Assembly: GCA_025685495.1 (NCBI GenBank)
Contig: JAJNMT010000259.1
Span: forward strand, 186,001 to 250,000
Length of the DNA stretch: 64,000 nucleotides
Reading direction: 5' to 3'
DNA from: Huntiella abstrusa
Lineage: Eukaryota; Ascomycota; Sordariomycetes; Microascales; Ceratocystidaceae
The position numbers and the translations under genes were made by a program. Under the pieces are notes generated by a model. It saw only the letters and a list, made by a program, of their open reading frames with translations. It did no database searches and was not told the origin of the DNA. Of this stretch, positions 34,038 to 46,449 are shown piece by piece (the stretch's first letter is position 1; every line of letters begins with the position of its first letter).

Positions 34038-36050
34038 ATGACTTCAAGACCACTTCCAACTTCCTCGTCTCCTCCGCGCTCCCGGAGATCATCCGCTGCC
34101 TTCGCTACTGAAGTCTTCGCCGCAGAAGTCATGACCCCTCCCGACCCGCCCGATCATCTCAACCATACGCTTTACCATTCCGCCTCTCACATCCCTTACG
34201 AAGTAGCCCCATGGCAAATCTACGCTCCGCAAAATACTACCTCCGGTCACAGCCCCGCCACTTCCGGATTCGCCCCGCTTACCTCCCGTAATAGTACAAG
34301 CCAAATCCCCGCCTTCCGTATCGACGATGACGACACCCTGGCTATCCGTCATGCGCGCGCCGGTAGTAGTGCTGGTGCCCTAGGTGAGGGTCTTTCGAAC
34401 GCTGCTTCGGCAAGTTCTAGTCGCCGACCAAGTGATGATGCTCCGCTCTTGGCGCGTGATGGAGATGCCCTTTATGATGCGCCCGATGGCGACCTGGTGT
34501 CGCGGGGTAGTGCGAGTTCGAATGGGGGAGGCCCTGGAGGCATGGCTGGCGGTAGAACCACAGCGGCGGGGTTGACGTTTGACGAGTTGGTGGATCGACT
34601 TTTGGCTTTTCGAATGACCAAGGCAGAGTTTAACTTTGCAGAGGTCTTTTTATGCTTATATCGCAAGTTTGCGCCGCCGGCGAAACTGTTTCAGGCGATT
34701 TTGAGCCGGCTGGACCGGGTGAGAGATGACCGGAGTCAGCATTATTTGTCCAAAACTACGGTGCAGCTGCGCTATATCGAGGTTGTTGTACGATGGGTTT
34801 CTTTGTACCCTGGGGACTTTGCCCGGCCGGGTACGCGCAAGAGTTTACGAGACTTTGTTAAGAATCTTTCTACCGAACCGATATTTGCTGTGGCTGCTCA
34901 GCAAATGCAGACTTGTCTTGCGGCTACTGTGGTGGAAGACGATGATACTGGATGGGAAAGATGCGACGAGGTAGCCGAGGATGGTGATGGTACCGCTAAC
35001 ACGAGTCTAGCTAGTGCCGGCTCAGACATGTTTTCTGGTATTGGAACTCTTCGACTTGATGAGGATAATAATATCCCCTCGCATGGTCTTGACCTTGAGA
35101 TTCACGATCCCGCATCTTTAATAGCCGGTTCCGGAATCCAATGCTACTACAACTCGTTTGAAGAGTACGAACGTCAGGCATCCAGTCTTGTCCCCTCTGC
35201 ACAGCTCCCAATGGACAAGACGCGATACCATCAGTTCATGCAGATCCCCAATGAGGATATTGTCGATGAGCTTACGCGGATGGACTGGGTTATGTTCTGC
35301 AGTATTCGCATCCGCGACTTTGTTCGTCATGTGTCTGCGTCAAAGGAGGCAAAGGCCCGGTCTAAGAGCTTGCAGAATGTCCAGCGCATGATTTCCCACT
35401 TCAACCATGTGGCGCGGTGGGTGTCGAATATGACGTTGCTTCGTGACAAACCGAAACATCGTGCGCAGATTCTCGACAAGTTTATTGATATTGCGCATAA
35501 GTTGAGAGCAAGAAATAACTATAACGGGTTGGCTGCGGTTTTGGCGGGGTTGAATTCGACCTCGGTACATCGTCTTGCGCAAACAAAGGCTTTGTTAACA
35601 GCAGAGGCGTTAAAGCAGTTGGCCATGTTGACACTTCTCATGGCTACGCAAAAGTCCCATTTTGCTTATAGATTAGCATGGGAGAACTCGTCACTTCCAC
35701 GAATCCCATTCATCCCACTTCATCTTCGCGATCTTGTATCAGCAGAAGAAGGAAACCCCACCTTTGTCCCTGAAGATGGTGGTCCCGTTGACCCGGCTTG
35801 TCCCGTGAGTGAAGACTTTATCAACTGGGGCAAGTTTGATATCCTGGGAGACATATTACTTCCCATTATGCGCAGCCAGGGAACTGAGTATCCAGTGTTG
35901 CGGCGGAGTGATATGGCTCATGAGTTGATTCTGGATTGTCGGATGCCGACGGATGAAGATGAGATCTATGCGCGTAGCTTGGAGGTGGAAAGTGCTGTTG
36001 GCGGCCAGACGGGAATGGTGGGGAAGAAGTTTCCTTGGTTTGCTAAGTGA
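34038..36050 (+). CDS. Ras-family guanine nucleotide exchange factor
   Basis: Activates a Ras-type GTPase by GDP release at membranes. Single exon, 670 aa. The first roughly 180 residues are disordered and Ser/Pro/Asp-rich. A RasGEF_N domain starts near residue 185 (TFDELVDRLLAFRM, FAEVFLCLYRKFAPP, VVVRWVSLYPGDF). The CDC25 catalytic domain begins near residue 400 and contains SIRIRDFVRHV, ISHFNHVARWVSNM, and the signature RAQILDKFIDIAHKLRARNN followed by YNGLAAVLAGLNSTSVHRL. HFAYRLAWENSSLPRIPFIP then follows. The short C-terminus ends KKFPWFAK. There is no SH3 domain as in Cdc25/Sdc25. Which Ras protein it serves cannot be told from the sequence. Confidence 0.92.
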   Translation: MTSRPLPTSSSPPRSRRSSAAFATEVFAAEVMTPPDPPDHLNHTLYHSASHIPYEVAPWQIYAPQNTTSGHSPATSGFAPLTSRNSTSQIPAFRIDDDDTLAIRHARAGSSAGALGEGLSNAASASSSRRPSDDAPLLARDGDALYDAPDGDLVSRGSASSNGGGPGGMAGGRTTAAGLTFDELVDRLLAFRMTKAEFNFAEVFLCLYRKFAPPAKLFQAILSRLDRVRDDRSQHYLSKTTVQLRYIEVVVRWVSLYPGDFARPGTRKSLRDFVKNLSTEPIFAVAAQQMQTCLAATVVEDDDTGWERCDEVAEDGDGTANTSLASAGSDMFSGIGTLRLDEDNNIPSHGLDLEIHDPASLIAGSGIQCYYNSFEEYERQASSLVPSAQLPMDKTRYHQFMQIPNEDIVDELTRMDWVMFCSIRIRDFVRHVSASKEAKARSKSLQNVQRMISHFNHVARWVSNMTLLRDKPKHRAQILDKFIDIAHKLRARNNYNGLAAVLAGLNSTSVHRLAQTKALLTAEALKQLAMLTLLMATQKSHFAYRLAWENSSLPRIPFIPLHLRDLVSAEEGNPTFVPEDGGPVDPACPVSEDFINWGKFDILGDILLPIMRSQGTEYPVLRRSDMAHELILDCRMPTDEDEIYARSLEVESAVGGQTGMVGKKFPWFAK

Positions 36051-36435
36051 GGGGGGGGATTTTGTCTGTCTGACACATCAGATGATGGGTTTCTGGGTTT
36101 GGCTTGGGATTGGGTATAGACGGTTTTGTAGCATTTACTTTTTTTGGTTTCTTTTGAATATACTGTACCATAGACCTTTTCAATTCATTTTTATATACAA
36201 TCTCCAATTCACTTCTCTTTAAAACATAACGTCATCTCACTAACTAGCTGACTAACAACCCTAAAATAAACCTGTGTGCGTCACAACCCTCCATTCATTC
36301 CTCCCCGGGCAAAAACCAAGCCAAATCTACTACACCCCGCCCACGCACTTCTTACCGCGCCCTCATCAAACGGCCCGAATCTCACCAGATACCCCCCTTT
36401 ACCACCCCAAAAAAAGTCGACATTAAAACGGCATC
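36051..36435. other. RasGEF 3' flank and LSM1 promoter
   Basis: 385 bp between codirectional genes. A/T-rich first half, then C-rich and pyrimidine-rich before the LSM1 start. No gene. Confidence 0.5.
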
Positions 36436-37081
36436 ATGGACCCGACCAACGGTCCTCTTAACGGCCCTCCGCCACCGCTAGGCCCCGCGCATGAGGGGGC
36501 AGTTCCGCAGCTCCCACCGCAGATGTTCACTACGGCGGCGCAGCTGTTAGATTTGACGGATAGTGTGTTGGGATGAACGGCTTAGCTCATGGATGGAGAT
36601 ACTGACGCAGCGTAGAGAAATTGGTTGTTGTCCTTCGTGATGGCCGGAAGTTATTCGGGATTTTGCGCTCATGGGATCAATTTGGTGAATATCCCCTTTC
36701 TTTTTTCCTCCCGGTGGTCGTTAATAACTAACACAACAAACCAAAGCAAACCTCGTCCTCCAAAGCACCACCGAACGCCTCTTTCTCCCCCGGGTATCCG
36801 GCGACACACACGGCATCTACACGGACATCCCGCGGGGAACCTTCCTCGTGCGCGGCGAGAACGTCCTGTTACTCGGCGAACTGGACATTGATGCGCTGGA
36901 GGAATCGGCCGATGGGATGATTTCGGCGGCGCCGGAGCCGAGAGGGTGGAGACGGGCTTCGTATGAAGAGGTGGAGGAGGGGAGAAAGTCGTTGGAGGCG
37001 GAGGAGAAGAGGAGGAATGGGAAGAGAGAGGGTTTGTTGAAACGGGAGGGCTTTGAGGGCGATTTGGCGGCTGAGGGGTGA
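36436..37081 (+). CDS. LSM1: Sm-like protein LSM1
   Basis: Subunit of the cytoplasmic Lsm1-7 ring that binds the 3' end of deadenylated mRNA and promotes decapping in P-bodies. Exons 36436-36562, 36616-36684 and 36747-37081, 176 aa, phases verified at both junctions. A Pro-rich N-terminus of about 30 residues precedes the Sm fold: Sm1 is KKLVVVLRDGRKLFGILRSWDQ, with FANLVLQST bridging exons 2 and 3, and Sm2 is FLVRGENVLLLGELD. The C-terminal extension (RRASYEEVEEGRKSLEAEEK) is the helix Lsm1 uses to cross the ring. The small middle exon would be missed by single-frame inspection. Confidence 0.95.
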
Positions 37082-38026
37082 TTTTTTTGCTTTTTGTTTG
37101 TAATGGATCGGGTGGTTGGCAGAATATTGTGAAATGCCTCCATCACCGGGATGGTTGATATCGTCTTTGGGATCATAAATATAAGTTTACTTCAACAATA
37201 TATGGAGAACAAATACTGGAAAATCCCCCGTGGGATATAACGTCTATTTCTTTTTGTCTATACCAACCCATCACGGGTCATTCAAAACCCTCACCAAATA
37301 AAAAAATAATAGTAATACAACAAGGACACGAAGAGAAAAGCAACCAAACAAAAAGAGAAACACAGATTCCACCAAACACATCTCTTCATGACGGATACAA
37401 CACATGGGAAACGGTCACATCCACATCAATCTTAAAGCAACAAAACGGACAAAAAGAAAGCATCCAATACAACTCGCCCGTCATCCACACCGTCACAGCA
37501 ATAGAGTTTCTCTACTATAAAGCAAGAGACTACTCCACAGCTACCGATATAAAGTAAACTTCTTAGTATCAGCATCTAGTCTTCCGGCAATGTATGTTTA
37601 TGCTCGAATGTATGATACCCTCTCCTGTAAGCCTCATGGCTGACTGATATAGACTTGTATTGTGCATGTCCCCGCCAATCAACAAACATGTCAAGTAAAT
37701 GTTCCGTGGCCAGCAAAATAAAACGTGACCCAAGTCCACGAAAAATGCCAAGCGGCGAGATAATATCGCAGGTGATATATACCTGCCAGTAAATCTCGCT
37801 CCCAACATTACGCCGTGCCAATAAATAAGATGAAAAACAATCGCAAACGAAGTCCAAGAAAGAAGAAACAGAAGAAAGAAAAAGGAAAAGGAAAAAAAAG
37901 TGACAAAAGAGAACAAAACCAAAGGAACAGAACCAACATGTCCTCTGCCGCCCCCTCCATCAAAAAGAAGAAAAACGCTTTTTACCCGGCATATTGGCAA
38001 GGCCTTCGGGGATAGAGGGCTCCATT
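37082..38026. other. Convergent 3' region LSM1/Nudix
   Basis: 945 bp of A-rich (+ strand) DNA between two convergent genes, with AAAGAAAGAAAAAGGAAAAG-type runs around 37860-37910. Overlapping short frames reflect the low complexity. No gene seen. Confidence 0.5.
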
Positions 38027-39061
38027 CTATCGGTGGACACTTGATCTAGTGAGCGCCTCTTGAAGTTCCGGCCGACCGTCCATGGCAGAAAAAGCGTCAG
38101 CATACGTCATCCACGCACGCTCCCGTTTATCCGCCTCGGGCCAAACAGTCTCTTCCCGGAGCACCGTAGCTTCATAAAACCGGTACAGAGATTTCTGCTT
38201 CGTCTTAGAAGACTCCTTGGGGACACGTGTTTCGGTGATGTTGCCCAAGTCGTAGTCGATACGGACTACGATACCCGCCTCTTCCCAAGCCTCACGTTCG
38301 GCCGCCTGGGCACACTCTTCATCTGACTCCCAACCACCCTTGGGAAGCACCCAGGTTTTCCGCCGAGTTGACTGGATCAACAAGACATATTGACGGTCTT
38401 CTGACAACGGAACCACACCGGCAACCAATCTCTCTCCCTTTTCGCTGTAGCCTGTAAATCCGAGTTAGCATTCATGTCTCCACTATCAGTCGGAAACGCC
38501 CGATGCAGGACCAGGGCCATGAGCCAGGGTAAAAGGGGAAGGAGGGGTATGCAGCGAAGTCGAACGTTGCACTTGCAAGCCTTAAAAATCCCCAGAAATG
38601 TCGAGCCCTTTGGAAGAAACTGGCAAAAGGAATCAAAGGGGCTGGCATGGTAGAGAACCAAGTGACTTGTCGCTTTGCGTCAAGACCGACAGGCAAGCGT
38701 CGTGATATCAGCGCCAATATAGAGTCACAATGTCTGTCGCAAATGCTCAGGACATGCATGGAGGTGTAAGCGACTAGACACCACCAAACAAGGCCTTTGC
38801 TCTAATTGCCTAGTAAGGGCAAATGAAACAAAGAGAGCCAGGGCGATAATGGACTCTGGTAGTTTCAAGCCATAGATGACGTGGTGACTTTGATATGGCG
38901 GTATGCGAAGCGGCAATAGGCGAGCCTGGTCTCCAGGAACACTGCTGATGGACAGACGAAAGTGAAAGGTGACCGAGAATAAACTTACGTTGGTTGGTGC
39001 GGCCAACCCGCGACTCCATGGACCGGCCAGTGGCTGGCGCAATAGTATCGGCTGAAGTCAT
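38027..39061 (-). CDS. DDP1: Diphosphoinositol polyphosphate phosphohydrolase-type Nudix hydrolase
   Basis: Hydrolyses diphosphoinositol polyphosphates and dinucleoside polyphosphates in the cytosol or nucleus (family role). Exons 39061-38989 and 38451-38027, 165 aa. The first exon gives MTSADTIAPATGRSMESRVG; across the junction the protein reads NQRYSEKGERLVAGVVPL. The full Nudix box is GGWESDEECAQAAEREAWEE then AGI, with all catalytic Glu residues. RKTWVLPKGGWE before it is typical of the DDP1/Aps1 branch. The intron is 537 nt, far longer than others here, but donor GTAAGT, acceptor TTTACAG and phase all fit. Yeast Ddp1 is 188 aa. Confidence 0.9.
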
Positions 39062-42000
39062 GATTTCCGGAAGATAGAAAGTCCCGCAAAGAACAATCGA
39101 AACGATCAGAAAAAAAAGTAGCAGGAGCACCTTTATTCTTGGTGCGCCGTTACTTGTAGTATAAGCAGCAGGAATGCGTCAGTCAAGACGGGTCGGAAAA
39201 AGGATGTCGAGAATGGAGGATACAACGGGATCCGGTGGCGGACAAGTGACGAAAGAAGACAGTAAGAAAGAGATTCCTGGGGGGACTCCGGCTGGCTGGC
39301 TGGTCTTGCGGAAGAAGACAGACGGAGGTCTTGTAGCAAGGCTTCAAGACGACAAATCTGCCAATCTGTCAAGACCCGAGACTGAGCAGAGTCGGGGATT
39401 GCTGTTCACGGCGAGCGCAATGAAGAATCGAGAAAACAAGGTGCGGAGCGACGTTGACTAGCACAGTAATTTTCGTTGGCCATGTACCCTTTGGATTTGG
39501 CTATGGTCGTGTGCGGTTTTGGCTGGTAGGCGCTGGTTGTAGTGGAGCGGTCCAGGTGCCTGTGGTGGAGCGCTTCCAAACGACTGTGTGTAGTGGGGCA
39601 GATAAAAGAGAATAAATGGTAGAAGCTGGTGGTAGCAGGTGTAGACTGGGTTTATAGGCCGACGACTTTGGGTCACACTGGGCGTAAAAGAGTCAGTGAT
39701 TAGGATTCCATTTGAGAAAATGGAAGGGAGAGCGCAATGCAGAACTGGCAACCCACATTAAGCTATGATTTCGTCTTTACAATCGGGTGATTTGCGATGA
39801 CAACAAAGTTAGATTGGCGAGTAGATTGATAGATGACGTGAAGAAAAGGAAAAAAGGAGGACAATAGAATTTAGATTGTTTTGAAGAAAAAGGGCGTAGC
39901 CTGACGAAGAAACCTAGAAGACCAGCAACCAGGAAAGCAGGACAGACACCAGGAAACCGCTTGCGTCAAGACTAAAAAAGAACAAAAAAAGAGACTTGGT
40001 TGATGAAGAGACGGGTTGTGTTTTAGGATCGTGTGGCGGAAAGGAAACACACGTAGGTAATGAGTAGAAAACGAGTAGTTTGGACAAATGCAATCAATGA
40101 TCACAAAAAAAAAAAACGAGTAGTTTGATGACAACGGGCAAAAATAATCAAGTAAGACAAAACAAACTTAGGTTCACATCATATGGTTGGAGTTGGAAGA
40201 CAGTCCGTTCAAAGAAAAATAACTAGTTGTTTTGGAATTGTGATTATTGGAGGCGGCTGAATTGGTGGTGTGCTTTTAAATCACATTTGAGGATTGGACT
40301 GACGGTAGTTGTTTCTTGTTCGTCGTTTTTGAGGGGCTGAATTTTATTTAGAGTTTACATGGTTCATTGATGTAGTTTTGTAGTTACCAGTGAACATTAT
40401 GTTTGTCAGCAAAAAACACCATCATCTGGAGATGACGCAACTTTCAACGATTCCAAGATGCGATTAATATCATAACATCCCTATCAATATTGCCCAGACC
40501 AAGCACCCGTCAAGCGTCATAACTTGTTGAGAGTGGGCTAACTACTTTGCGGGGAGCACCAGCGGGGATATGAAAAAAAGTCCGCTAACACCAGGTACAA
40601 AGGATTCTCAACTTTTCCAATACTAGATACAGCCGGCAGCAAGTAACATCATTCGACCTCTTTCCTTGCATAGACTAGTTTCCGTGCCTATGTAGAAATT
40701 CCAGTCAAAGGAAGCCCCAGGCCACGACCGGCAGGTGTCCCTCCTAGATCGGGAGGAATCGCTAGACATCTGATTATCAGGGTCTCGTATGTAATTTCGC
40801 CCATTGGTATTTGTCCGGGTCTTTGGGCGCAGATGGTCTAGGTTAACCAGCGAATGCGACTTAATAAGGCCATATGGACCCGTTTTGGGCGACAAACAAG
40901 TGCCCTTTTCGGGGAGGTGGATGGGAGCACGTGTCTCTCTCGGCTTATGCGGGCTGGTGGTGGAAATGCCGCGGAATGGACTCGCCTGTTTGGTGAGCTG
41001 GGTATAGAGAAACTCCTAGAGAATTCCTGCTCGCTAAATGAGTCGTTCTCGGGATTTGAAAAAAGGGTGGAAGGACGTGCTGTCGTGTGCGTTGGTGCCG
41101 GGAGAAATGGACCTGTGTTGGCGGGAGTTACCAACCATGAACATCATCGTCGTGGTCGACAAAGGTACAAAACATGCCCATTACGCATGCTGGAATTGGT
41201 TTGGTTCACCTTGGTGGTTCACACCAGTGGCCAACTCACATGTCTCCACCACTATATCCGGCCACTTGTATAACCCTCAGCCTCTTTGTTTTCCGGCTTT
41301 GGGGGCCCGCGGATTGGCTGTCATTACACAATGAATACTGCAATGTACACTTCCAGCTGGTGCGCGTGCATGAAGCTTGCATATACAGGTAATTTTGGTA
41401 GCACGACTGTCTGCCAACTAGAATCGTCGCTGCGGGCACGTTATTCATCGTGGATACAAAAGGTGGGGTGTTTTGTGGTCATTGCCAAGGGTTGAGGCTC
41501 TAGGGTTACATATTGGATGCACGACATGATTGCAGAATGGCCCTCATCATCGGACTTTGGCGTTGACAGTTGACAATTTGTCAGTGGATGTGTAATAGAA
41601 AAGGGGCGATTCTGGTTTGTCAGGTTGTATTAACGGGCCGAGATGTTGGCATGATGTTTTTCACGTGACTTTCAATAATTGACGACCAACCTCCTGTATA
41701 CTTTGTTGCCCCTCATTATTACGGCACATGTGTAACAATGCCTAATGACAGGGCAAAATTCAGGGACGACAAAGGACTTCCAAATCAGGTGCAAGAGGGA
41801 CATGTAGTTGAGAGACCCTAACTACGGAGATTATATGTATCTCCGGATATTCCGATGATATCTGACCGTATCAGGTTGGAAGAACGTAGAATCTACATGC
41901 GTCATTTCTAGCATATCTTGCACTTTAATTTTGTGATGGCTTTTATGCTTGGGAAGTTCCTAAATCGTCCAATTCAACCTTGGGTGTATCGTTGTAGACA

Positions 42001-42448
42001 CTGACCCTAATCTCTGCTTTCCGTTTATGGTCAAATGTTACAGGCGTACCTAAATGTAGCCTTGCATGATCTTGTTGAGCCTTATTGAAGATGCCCCAAG
42101 TGATGTCATTTGGCGTTGACTGTTTTTGGTACTTTACTTTCTGAGACTCTGATTTGCCATTACTTGGGTTTCTTGGCCAGGTACGGAGGATAGTTTATTT
42201 TATGACGTCTTTAAAAAGCCGGCTTTCTTCCTATTTGTTTCCACCAATCATTTAAATACACCGAGGAACCGTCAGTATATAGAAACCTTGGCCATCTCAG
42301 TTGCGGTCCCAGTTTGATATTCTCATTTTGTAGAATCAAACACAACATCTGCCCTTCTATTTCGGCCCGTCAGTGGCCCCGTGTTTGCCCCGCACTCGAG
42401 TCCCTGTTTTACCACGATTGAATCGGACCAATCACGGCCGTGCCCATC
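39062..42448. other. Long intergenic region between DDP1 and ATE1
   Basis: About 3.4 kb. The first part is the DDP1 promoter. Frames at 40854-41273 (+) and 40838-41134 (-) overlap each other and neither shows a domain or splice pattern, so none is called. The stretch just before ATE1 is T/C-rich. Confidence 0.45.
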
Positions 42449-44066
42449 ATGTCCGATTACGATCGTGACGATTCGTGTTCCTCGGATTCTACCTCGCAAT
42501 ACCAGGATACGCCCTCCATGGAAGTCAACCATGTGGCCATGATTGGTAAGTTCATAGCGAATTGTGTCAGGCTACTTCGTCTTTTAAGTGTCTCTGGTCC
42601 GGAGACTAGATGGTTACACTAAAAGGATGGTTGGTTCGGTCGCATCCGCTAGGAGATGGTATGAGATCGAGACTAATTTGGATATAGGTTACACTTCTGC
42701 AGCTGTGTGTGGATACTGTAAGGCTAAGCATCAAAGTAAGGAATTTGGAGTTGGTCGAGTTGGCTCATGGGATGACGTTGACTGACTGTCTGGGATAGAT
42801 TTTAGCTACTATGCTCAAACTACCAGTATCAGCGCCGACTTTTACCAGACATTGGCAGATATGTCGTGGAGAAGATCGGGATCTGTACTGTATAGACCTG
42901 ACCCACGTTTATCATGCTGTCCACATTACACTATTCGGTTAGATTCATTACAGTATAAGCCCTCACGTAACCAACGACAGGCTGTGAATACCTTTAACAG
43001 GTATATTCTGGGCAAAGAGTACATTAAAATGGCCGCAAGACTGCACCCACTAAGTCGAGCCGAGGCAAAGCATAGGGACAACCACTTTGATTTTCCTAGC
43101 CGTATACACGAGGCAGAATATTGTAACCGAAAAGGTGATCTTGAGCCAGAACATAAACTTGAGATTACGCTAGAAAATGATGACTTCACGGAGGAAAAGT
43201 ATCAGTTATATCTATCATATCAGATGGAAGTTCATAGAGGCACAGGCGCGCCGCCAACCCGGGATAGTTTTCAAAAGTTTCTTTGCTTTTCCCCCATACG
43301 GCGTGGGAAGTACGAAGACGAAGAAGGAACCGAACGAGACGTTGGAACTTTCCACCAATGTTACAGAATCGACGGGAAACTGGTGGCGGTTGGAGTCCTA
43401 GATTTGATGGCTAGCTGTGTTAGTTCGGTGTACTTTTTCTACGACAAATCTATTACCAAGTTCTCTCCGGGCAAGTTATCTGCCATGATGGAGATTTCTT
43501 TTGCACGTCAGAGAGGGTATCGTTGGTGGTATGCGGGGTACTTTATTGACTCGAATGCTAAAATGCAGTATAAGATGGACTTCCAACCGCAGTTTATTTT
43601 GGATGTGGAGGAGGGGTCATTTCAGTACATTAAGGTGGATGAGAAGGTCCGACAGATCTTGAAAGGTCCGTATCGGCCTATTCTCAAGTCTTACAGGTGT
43701 TTAGCATCTGGAGACACGGCGGGATATGAAGCTCTCCAAGACCCCATTTCTCGGATGACGAGGATGCAAAGGATCAAGATGATTGGATGGGAGGGAGACG
43801 CACATTTTACGATACCGCTATTCGAAACGGACATGCCGGGGATTCCATCGATCCAGAGTATTAAGAATATGGATATGGATAACGTCATGTTGTGCCTTAA
43901 GTCTACAGGCAAGTTGTATAGAATGGCGGATATGGTAGGTTGGGAGAATCAGGTTGTGAGATCGAGACATGGAGGGTTAAAGACGCAGGTTGCAGAATTG
44001 GTGGTTGCTTTGGGTGGAATGGAGATTCTGGAGAGATATAGAGTTGCAGTGGAGAAATTACATTGA
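42449..44066 (+). CDS. ATE1: Arginyl-tRNA--protein transferase
   Basis: Transfers Arg to N-terminal Asp/Glu (and oxidised Cys), feeding the N-degron pathway. Exons 42449-42545, 42688-42735 and 42799-44066, 470 aa, phases checked. The N-terminal domain has the conserved CGYC (residues 40-43, in the 48-nt second exon), then MSWRRSGSVLYRPDPRLSCC with the paired Cys. The C-terminal GNAT-like domain has DGKLVAVGVLDL, SSVYFFYDKSITKFSPGKL, and YRWWYAGYFIDSNAKMQYK. In the third exon the correct acceptor is GGGATAG (42798), not TTTTAG seven bases later. The gene converges on PARP-like gene A with 48 bp between stops. Confidence 0.95.
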
Positions 44067-44114
44067 AGAGTATGTTTGAATTAGTGATGGAAATTATAGA
44101 CGACTTGTATGATA

Positions 44115-46449
44115 TTACCACGTTGGACTTCCATGATAGCCTGATCTATGAACAGTCTTGGACCGTTTACTAGACCCTATTGAACTCCCTGAAGACTCGT
44201 GGTCATATCCGCTGGAGTCGAACCCATAGTGATATCTTCTGGTATCAAACTCATCCATGTCATAATATTCTTGGTCAATGGACACCTCTTCAAATGAAGA
44301 AGTCATGCCTGTGATACTGACCTTTCGTTTCTCCGCAGTTCCAGCCGAGGTGAGAAGGGATATCTCCTCGGAACTTAGCTGGTCTAGCGGGATAGTCGGG
44401 AAGTCAATGGTGACATTTGATGATTCGGTTCGTTGAAAATTTAAGGCCGGGATGGTAATAGGTAAACCAGAGGCGGTGGAAAGTCTGGTATACGGGGGTT
44501 CAAAAGGTGCTGGATCTGGAACTGGCGGCTGTAGAGGGATAAGCGGGGCTGATGATGGGACGGGAAAAGGAAAGGACGGTTCGGATGGAATGAGAATTAG
44601 ATGACGGGGTTGTACAGAGGTGGGGGTTCTAAGAAGGGTTGTTTGCTGAGTGTTTGTTAGGAAGGTATCGGGCTTATTGGGAATTTCGCAGGCGGAGATT
44701 ATTTGGAAGGGAGGGAGAGATGAGTTTTTGTAGGCGTGGAGCTGGAGGTTGTTAGTTTGGGAGGTTCTTGAGATAGAGTCATGTGTGGACGTACCTCGGT
44801 TTCACAGGACTGTGGGAATTTAGTACTTAGATGGATAGATTCACCGCGGACCTCGTCATGGCGGAGGTTATCAATGTCAAGCCCATTTCTTAATATAGAG
44901 TGCCAATCACCTAGTTCTGTGGTATAGAATCTCCATAGTGTCGGACAAGTCTCTTTCGGAAGGGAAGCTTGGAATTTATCCTCTTGTCCGGGGTTACTCT
45001 GCAAGAGTAAAAACTGCAAAGAGTCACAACCCACCTGGAGATTCCGGCTATCATACGGGTGTAAGGGGATAATCTTCTGACGACAGGAAACGACGATCCA
45101 TCGGAATAGGGTGATGAAGTCGGGGCCGTTTAGAGGGTACTTCTCTAGTGATGTGGCCGGGTTCTGGGTGAGCCAGGTTGAGAGGGTGGGGATTGAGGGG
45201 GCTAGAGATAGGATATCTTGGAGGATGAAGGTGCGTTCGCGGGTGTTTACCATGGACCAGTTGAGAATCGGGATTATCCCGAGTTGTTCGGATGTCCAAT
45301 GTGGGAGCGGTGGGTGGGGAAATGGTGACTTGAGAGGGGTGATTCCGGTTATTGAGATTGTGGATTCATTGGCGGCGGTGACTCGTATTAGAAAACCTGT
45401 GGTGGGGATGTCGTGGGAGTAGCGGAGAATAGTACAGTACATTCCGGGGATAAAGCCGGGGTTTCCCCCCGTTGGAAAGAGGAGAGTGTCGTTGATGGAT
45501 GTTGTCATGACGGGGTGGAATGTGTATGGGACTGGTGGAGTGCCTTGTAAGAGACCCTTATCTGCGAAGCTGAAGTCGTTGATTTGTTCGTGGAAGATGT
45601 CATTAGAAAGGGCGGCACTGTATAGAACGATGAGGAGGTCTACTACAAGGGGGTGTTGTCGGATCATTGATTCGAGGGGGTTCGTTAGGCTGTGGGTTAG
45701 TGAAGTAGAGAAACAGGTGGGCTTGGAACACTAGTGATGTTAGATTTGAAGAGATATAGTATTTCAGAACTTACAATTGTTGGGTAGATGGTACGAATAG
45801 ATGATATAGGCGATAAGCATGAGAGACACCAGCGAGGAGAGTTGGAGAGGTAGCCTATGAGTAGGTCCATTGCGGATATAATGTGGTCGCCGGGGATGCT
45901 GCTAGATGTATGCGGGGAATCTGGAATTGTGAACAGTGGGTCTGTAGCCTCGGTGGCTTGCACAGTTTGCAAATGTTTGTGGTAAAAGTCCCACGGTCGA
46001 GCTCGAGAAGATATATATAGCCGGAGGGCAGCAGATAGAGTCAAATTATGATTCTTTTGGTAGGCTAGAATTGTAGGTAGCTCTTGGAGAATCTTGAGAA
46101 CTGGGAAGGATAGAGGATGGGGAGGTAGTTGAGATAATGTGTTGCTATGGTATTTGTGTGGCCTGGTAAACCGCGGTCTGTGGGTTTTACAAGTTCCCAC
46201 TTCGTAGGTGATATCACCATATTCTGATCTATCCATTCGCATAAAAGACAGCTTGGTGTAAAGGCGTTTATAGGAAACTAGTAGGACAAGATAATCCGTT
46301 GGAGAAACGTTCCATTCTTTTAGAAGCTCATTTGACATGTTGAGATGCGAGTATTCCATGGATAAGGAGATTTTCCTGCGAATAGGGTCATGATGAAATC
46401 GGTAGCCACGGGCGTGGATGAGCTTGAAGAGAGATTTTAAGGGAGACAT
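44115..46449 (-). CDS. PARP-like protein A (UBC-PARP type, catalytic residues lost)
   Basis: Exons 46449-45775, 45730-44795 and 44741-44115, all phase 0, 745 aa. The start aligns residue by residue with paralogue B; an in-frame ATG at 46500 is also possible. The N-terminal region (LLKEWNVSPTDYLVLLV) resembles the non-catalytic N-terminus of fungal UBC-PARP proteins. A Cys-pair region (WCLSC ... CSKPTC) straddles intron 1. The ADP-ribosyltransferase fold is seen in FRWIVVSCRQKIIPL, ELGDWHSILRNGLDI and ESIHLSTKF. The usual catalytic His of HGS is Tyr at about 494 and the usual Tyr of GxYLS is His at about 525, so NAD+ catalysis is doubtful. The last 150 residues are Pro/Ser-rich, with no C-terminal E2 domain. 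Confidence 0.8.

Noticed and set aside
37569..38015. Hydrophobic minus-strand frame near the Nudix gene
   Set aside because: The Phe/Leu/Ser run results from an A/G-rich low-complexity tract, not a membrane protein.
40838..41273. Overlapping + (139 aa) and - (98 aa) frames
   Set aside because: Both strands are equally open, with no recognisable motif and no splice pattern, so neither can be preferred.
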